Part shown: positions 61,068 to 64,000 of the stretch, one piece after another
Layout: each line of letters begins with the position of its first letter
Position numbering within the stretch: position 1 is the first letter of the stretch
Source of the DNA: Tethya wilhelma
Taxonomy: Eukaryota; Porifera; Demospongiae; Tethyida; Tethyidae
Length of the DNA: 64,000 bases
Assembly: GCA_964030475.1 (NCBI GenBank)
Contig: CAXIPT010000024.1
Location: 1-64,000 of the forward strand
Direction: 5' to 3'
Made by a program: the position numbers and the translations under genes
Notes under the pieces: generated by a model
Told to the model about the DNA's origin: nothing
What the model saw: only the letters and a program-made list of their open reading frames with translations
The model's database searches: none

Positions 61068-62967
61068 ATCACTAGCAAAAGTTACTGTGTTTGCCATTAG
61101 TAATAGTTTTAAAAGATGACCTATTATAATAGTCTAAATCTTGTTCGATGAATCTTCATCTATCTGTGATAAAATGAATGTTGATTTCGTGTAAAACATT
61201 TTGCATCTAACGTCACTGGAAACTTACATACTATTCTTCTCTTCCCCTTTTCTTCCCTTTGTTTCCTCTTTCCTTCCTTTCCTTTCTCTCTTTTCTTTTC
61301 TTCCTTTCCTTTTTCTTCTTTTTTTGCCTCTACATCAAGTCCACTATAGAAGCAAAAATCAACAAAGGATCAACAAATATTCATATCAAGGGTTTATGTA
61401 TACCTGTCAACATGCAGCACTTTAGATGACGGAAAGGTAGTGGGAGAGGTGATGGAGGGGGCACATAGGAGGGTAAGTTGGGAGATGGGAGTGGGGGCGC
61501 AGTTATAGGAGCGAGGCCGGGGAGAGTGGAGCCCGTGATGCAACCATAGCGTGGGTCTATTGTTTGAGTAGAGGAGAAAATTTAAATGCTGCACAAAAAT
61601 ATTTGGAAAATACTACAGAGAAAGAAACGTTGATAGTCTATAAGTGCAAAAAATAGACCGCAAGCAGTTTTAAAACAATGAGTTAGGTTTTATACTACTG
61701 CTTACCTTCAATCATCTCCTTAAGCTCTCCCGATACAAAGCTAGTATTAATACATAGGTAATAACTGCAGTTAATGATAAAATTATCCGCATACTTACTG
61801 AACGTGAGTGGAGAGCTTTAATATGTCCATTAGTTCTGTTTCTCTGTTTAAATGTAATTACTGTAATTTTCAAACAGTTTTAATTCATAGTAATAACTTA
61901 CAGTCTCTGTCTCTTTGCAAGTGATGATCTACATAAGTTCATGCAAACTTTAGGTTAAGGTTTTTTATATCCCTCAATCAAAATTATAGTACCTGTAAGA
62001 GCTTTCCGCCATTTTTGTTACTTTATTTATTCAAATAAGAGAATGGCAGCATGGCATACATGTGCATCATTTTTTACTACTGGCACGCCCAACCAGCATA
62101 ATATTAAATTTTTTTGAGTGTACCTAGTAAAGTCAGAAATATTAATTGATAGTTATACATCAACACAAACAGTACAAAAATTTTGCTTGGTGTAGAGATG
62201 CTTGAAAAGCCCAAAACACCAGTCAGGTCAACAATAACTTGTTTTTGTTCTGGTCACTACAATGGTCTGAATGACTCTGAATTCCACTTCACAGCTAACA
62301 TGATATCATACGTTTATTTGGAAAAGGACGCATTGTTTACAGATTTCAAGTAGAACAAGAAGTGAAGTTTTGCCAGCCTATTTAGAAGAGTTCTGGCAAG
62401 CTTTTCATGATACGAAAGCTAAGTTTTGAGTATTTTGGGATGATCTACCGAAGGGATTTCGAACTCCCAACACACAAGGTGAGTTATTCGCAAGAGTAGA
62501 TTAATATAAAATCATTTTTGCAGCTAACTTTCTAAATTCTTATCAAGCAAGCAATTCATCCAGTGAAAACTTGTATAGTAACCTAAAGTTATGTTTGATG
62601 TACTTAAGGTCTCATATTTAGGTAGTCTTGGTAGCTGGCTAACTTGATTTGTGCTTTTTTGTATGGCTAATTAAATATTCATTTATTTTGTGTTAATTAA
62701 AAATTTGCGGTTATTAATTAGCACAAATAATAAAAAAAATAGGCTGTAGTTTTATTATATCTATAAACTTTTGTTGTTTGTCTGCTAGTTTCCAACATAC
62801 TTGCATGTGAAATGCATGCAAATTTCATTGGATCAGCTATGGTGGTCAAGCCTTAACTGCCCTGAGAAAGTATTGGCAAAGCGTGGACAAAAATCAGTTT
62901 GGGGTATTACGTCAGGTGAAAGGGGGAGAACCCGCACTGTTCTTGTGTGTTGTTCAGCCTCTGGCCA
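61067..62967. other. Non-satellite region, no gene recognised
   Basis: Contains a long pyrimidine-rich stretch (about 61234-61326). Near 62847-62866 lies CAAGCCTTAACTGCCCTGAG, which resembles the right end of the CTCAG elements. Short ORFs here lack support. Confidence 0.4.
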
Positions 62968-62968
62968 N
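62968..62968. other. Assembly gap (N)
   Basis: The following contig begins with the right copy of the 646-bp inverted repeat. Confidence 0.9.
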
Positions 62969-63614
62969 CTGACTGTGTGAGTAATAGCAGGTGTTGTGTG
63001 GTTCATCAGTATTCTTATAAAAAATTTCTGTAACTTTCTAATACAGAAAAAGGAAAAAAGTTACACATAAACAGTAAGCAAAATCACATTCTATCCATAC
63101 ATGCTTAACTCTTTAGGGCCTGAATTGATTATGCATATATAATTAGAATTTATGAATAATTAATTAACCTTGACATGCTTAAGCCTATGCCACTCTCTCT
63201 TGTAGCTAGTTTAGCTTAGCTATGATTGTACTAAGGCATAGCTATATCAGTTCTATTCTTGGCTAGCTTTTATTAACTTCAAAAGCTTGCAAAAACGGAA
63301 GCGGTCAAACTGTCAAAGTTCGCCAAATGACCTGCATACTTTTGGCTTTTTTTTCTAGCTTGAAGAGCAGGACTGCAAAAGCGCTTGCATGCAGGTATAC
63401 CTTAAGCCCCCTTGCACCTACCTCCATAGCTAGCGTCAAGCTTCCCCTGCAAAGCACTAAGAAAAAAACGTGAGTTTAAACTGACGGTCTCGATCTTGAC
63501 CGCGATTGTGACCTTTGAACTTTGAAGCCTATCTATATCTCTCCGCCTACTAATCAGACCTGACTCTAACTTGGTATTTTAGTAGAGCGCTATCTTACCT
63601 AACTGCATATAGTG
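62969..63614 (-). repeat. 646-bp inverted repeat, right copy
   Basis: Reverse complement of the copy that starts contig 60363-62967. Both copies begin at a contig edge, as expected if the two contigs overlap end to end. Confidence 0.85.
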
Positions 63615-63906
63615 CCACAAGGCCTAAACTTCCAAAACTTCGCATGTGCGTAACTTATAAACTATGCAAAATAGGCCCTAGCAACAATTTAAAAATTTCT
63701 TAGACACTTGAAGACCATTCTTTTAAAAAATAATTGGCAGGTTTTGATGAAGTTGCAGTGGTTGCTATGTATTGACCAATCAAATCTCAAGTTTTGCGTA
63801 GTGCTTTCTAATTAATGCTAACCCCACGTTGCATCACGCTATCGATCGTGTGAAAACGCTTGTTTGTGAGGAGAAAATGACTAGAATAACTAAAAGAAAG
63901 AAGTAG
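63615..63906. other. Possible promoter or 5' flank
   Basis: Sequence with no repeat signature, leading to the exon-like stretch at the window end. Nothing else is seen. Confidence 0.3.
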
Positions 63907-63973
63907 ATGCAGCAAGCAAGGGCATCTAAACATATAAAAGTAGGAACAGGGCAAACTTCTGGTGCTTCCTCAG
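63907..63973 (+). CDS. Possible first exon at window edge
   Basis: ATG followed by QQARASKHIKVGTGQTSGAS and a good donor (CAG followed by GTAAGA). An upstream ATG in the same frame (63877) is closed by a TAG after nine codons. Too short to identify; the remainder would be outside the window. Confidence 0.25.
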
Positions 63974-64000
63974 GTAAGAATTATAATTAGCTATGATCCA

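Noticed and set aside
61201..61425. Ser/Leu/Phe-rich ORF in the pyrimidine tract
   Set aside because: Low-complexity translation of TTC/TTTC repeats with no other support.

Overview
The window looks like repeat-dominated DNA from an invertebrate animal. It is AT-rich, genes have GT-AG intron signals, and it carries metazoan-type transposons: an IS630/Tc1-like element, a Penelope-like element, piggyBac-like TTAA insertions and many MITEs. Several repeats look like ones I associate with demosponges, but that is memory, not proof. No intact host gene is visible. Seven single N bases (5827, 7841, 30650, 34837, 37205, 60362, 62968) mark contig joins, and some joins are probably wrong.

More than half of the window is one satellite. 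Its monomer is about 213 bp, with an 18-bp perfect palindrome (CTTAGAAAATTTTCTAAG) near the middle and one reading frame open across the whole unit. Array blocks lie at 2.5-4.0, 7.8-8.6, 16.4-19.35, 21.5-30.65, 31.0-34.0, 34.9-36.3, 38.5-47.3 and 49.3-60.4 kb. The blocks to the left of 34.8 kb run in one direction and those to the right in the other, and the flip coincides with a contig gap. Larger segments of the array recur at about 5.3 kb (and about 2.0 kb near 51-53 kb), so it has higher-order structure.

The regular satellite exposes insertions cleanly. Two of them (8632-16396, 7.8 kb; 36269-38469, 2.2 kb) share inverted termini beginning CTCAG with an internal TTAAGG, and both duplicate 2 bp (TT/AA). 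I cannot place them in a known DNA-transposon superfamily; this is the best candidate here for something undescribed. The larger one carries a degraded gene for a SAP-domain protein with a CxxC motif. Other insertions are an 880-bp TIR element on the satellite palindrome (AATT duplication), a 163-bp TA-flanked MITE, and a 637-bp TTAA/CCCTTT element.

Nested inside or beside these are two copies of a 1.8-kb TTAA-flanked element that carries gene-like cargo (one with an empty site nearby), two near-identical IS630/Tc1-like transposase genes (DD34E; one cut by a gap), a broken Penelope-like reverse transcriptase/GIY-YIG ORF at 47.6-49.2 kb, a small GC-rich first-exon island at 30.7-31.0 kb, and a short TAGGGC telomere-like insertion at 16.1 kb. 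The right end has a 646-bp inverted repeat that exactly abuts two gaps, most simply explained by a contig placed in the wrong orientation.
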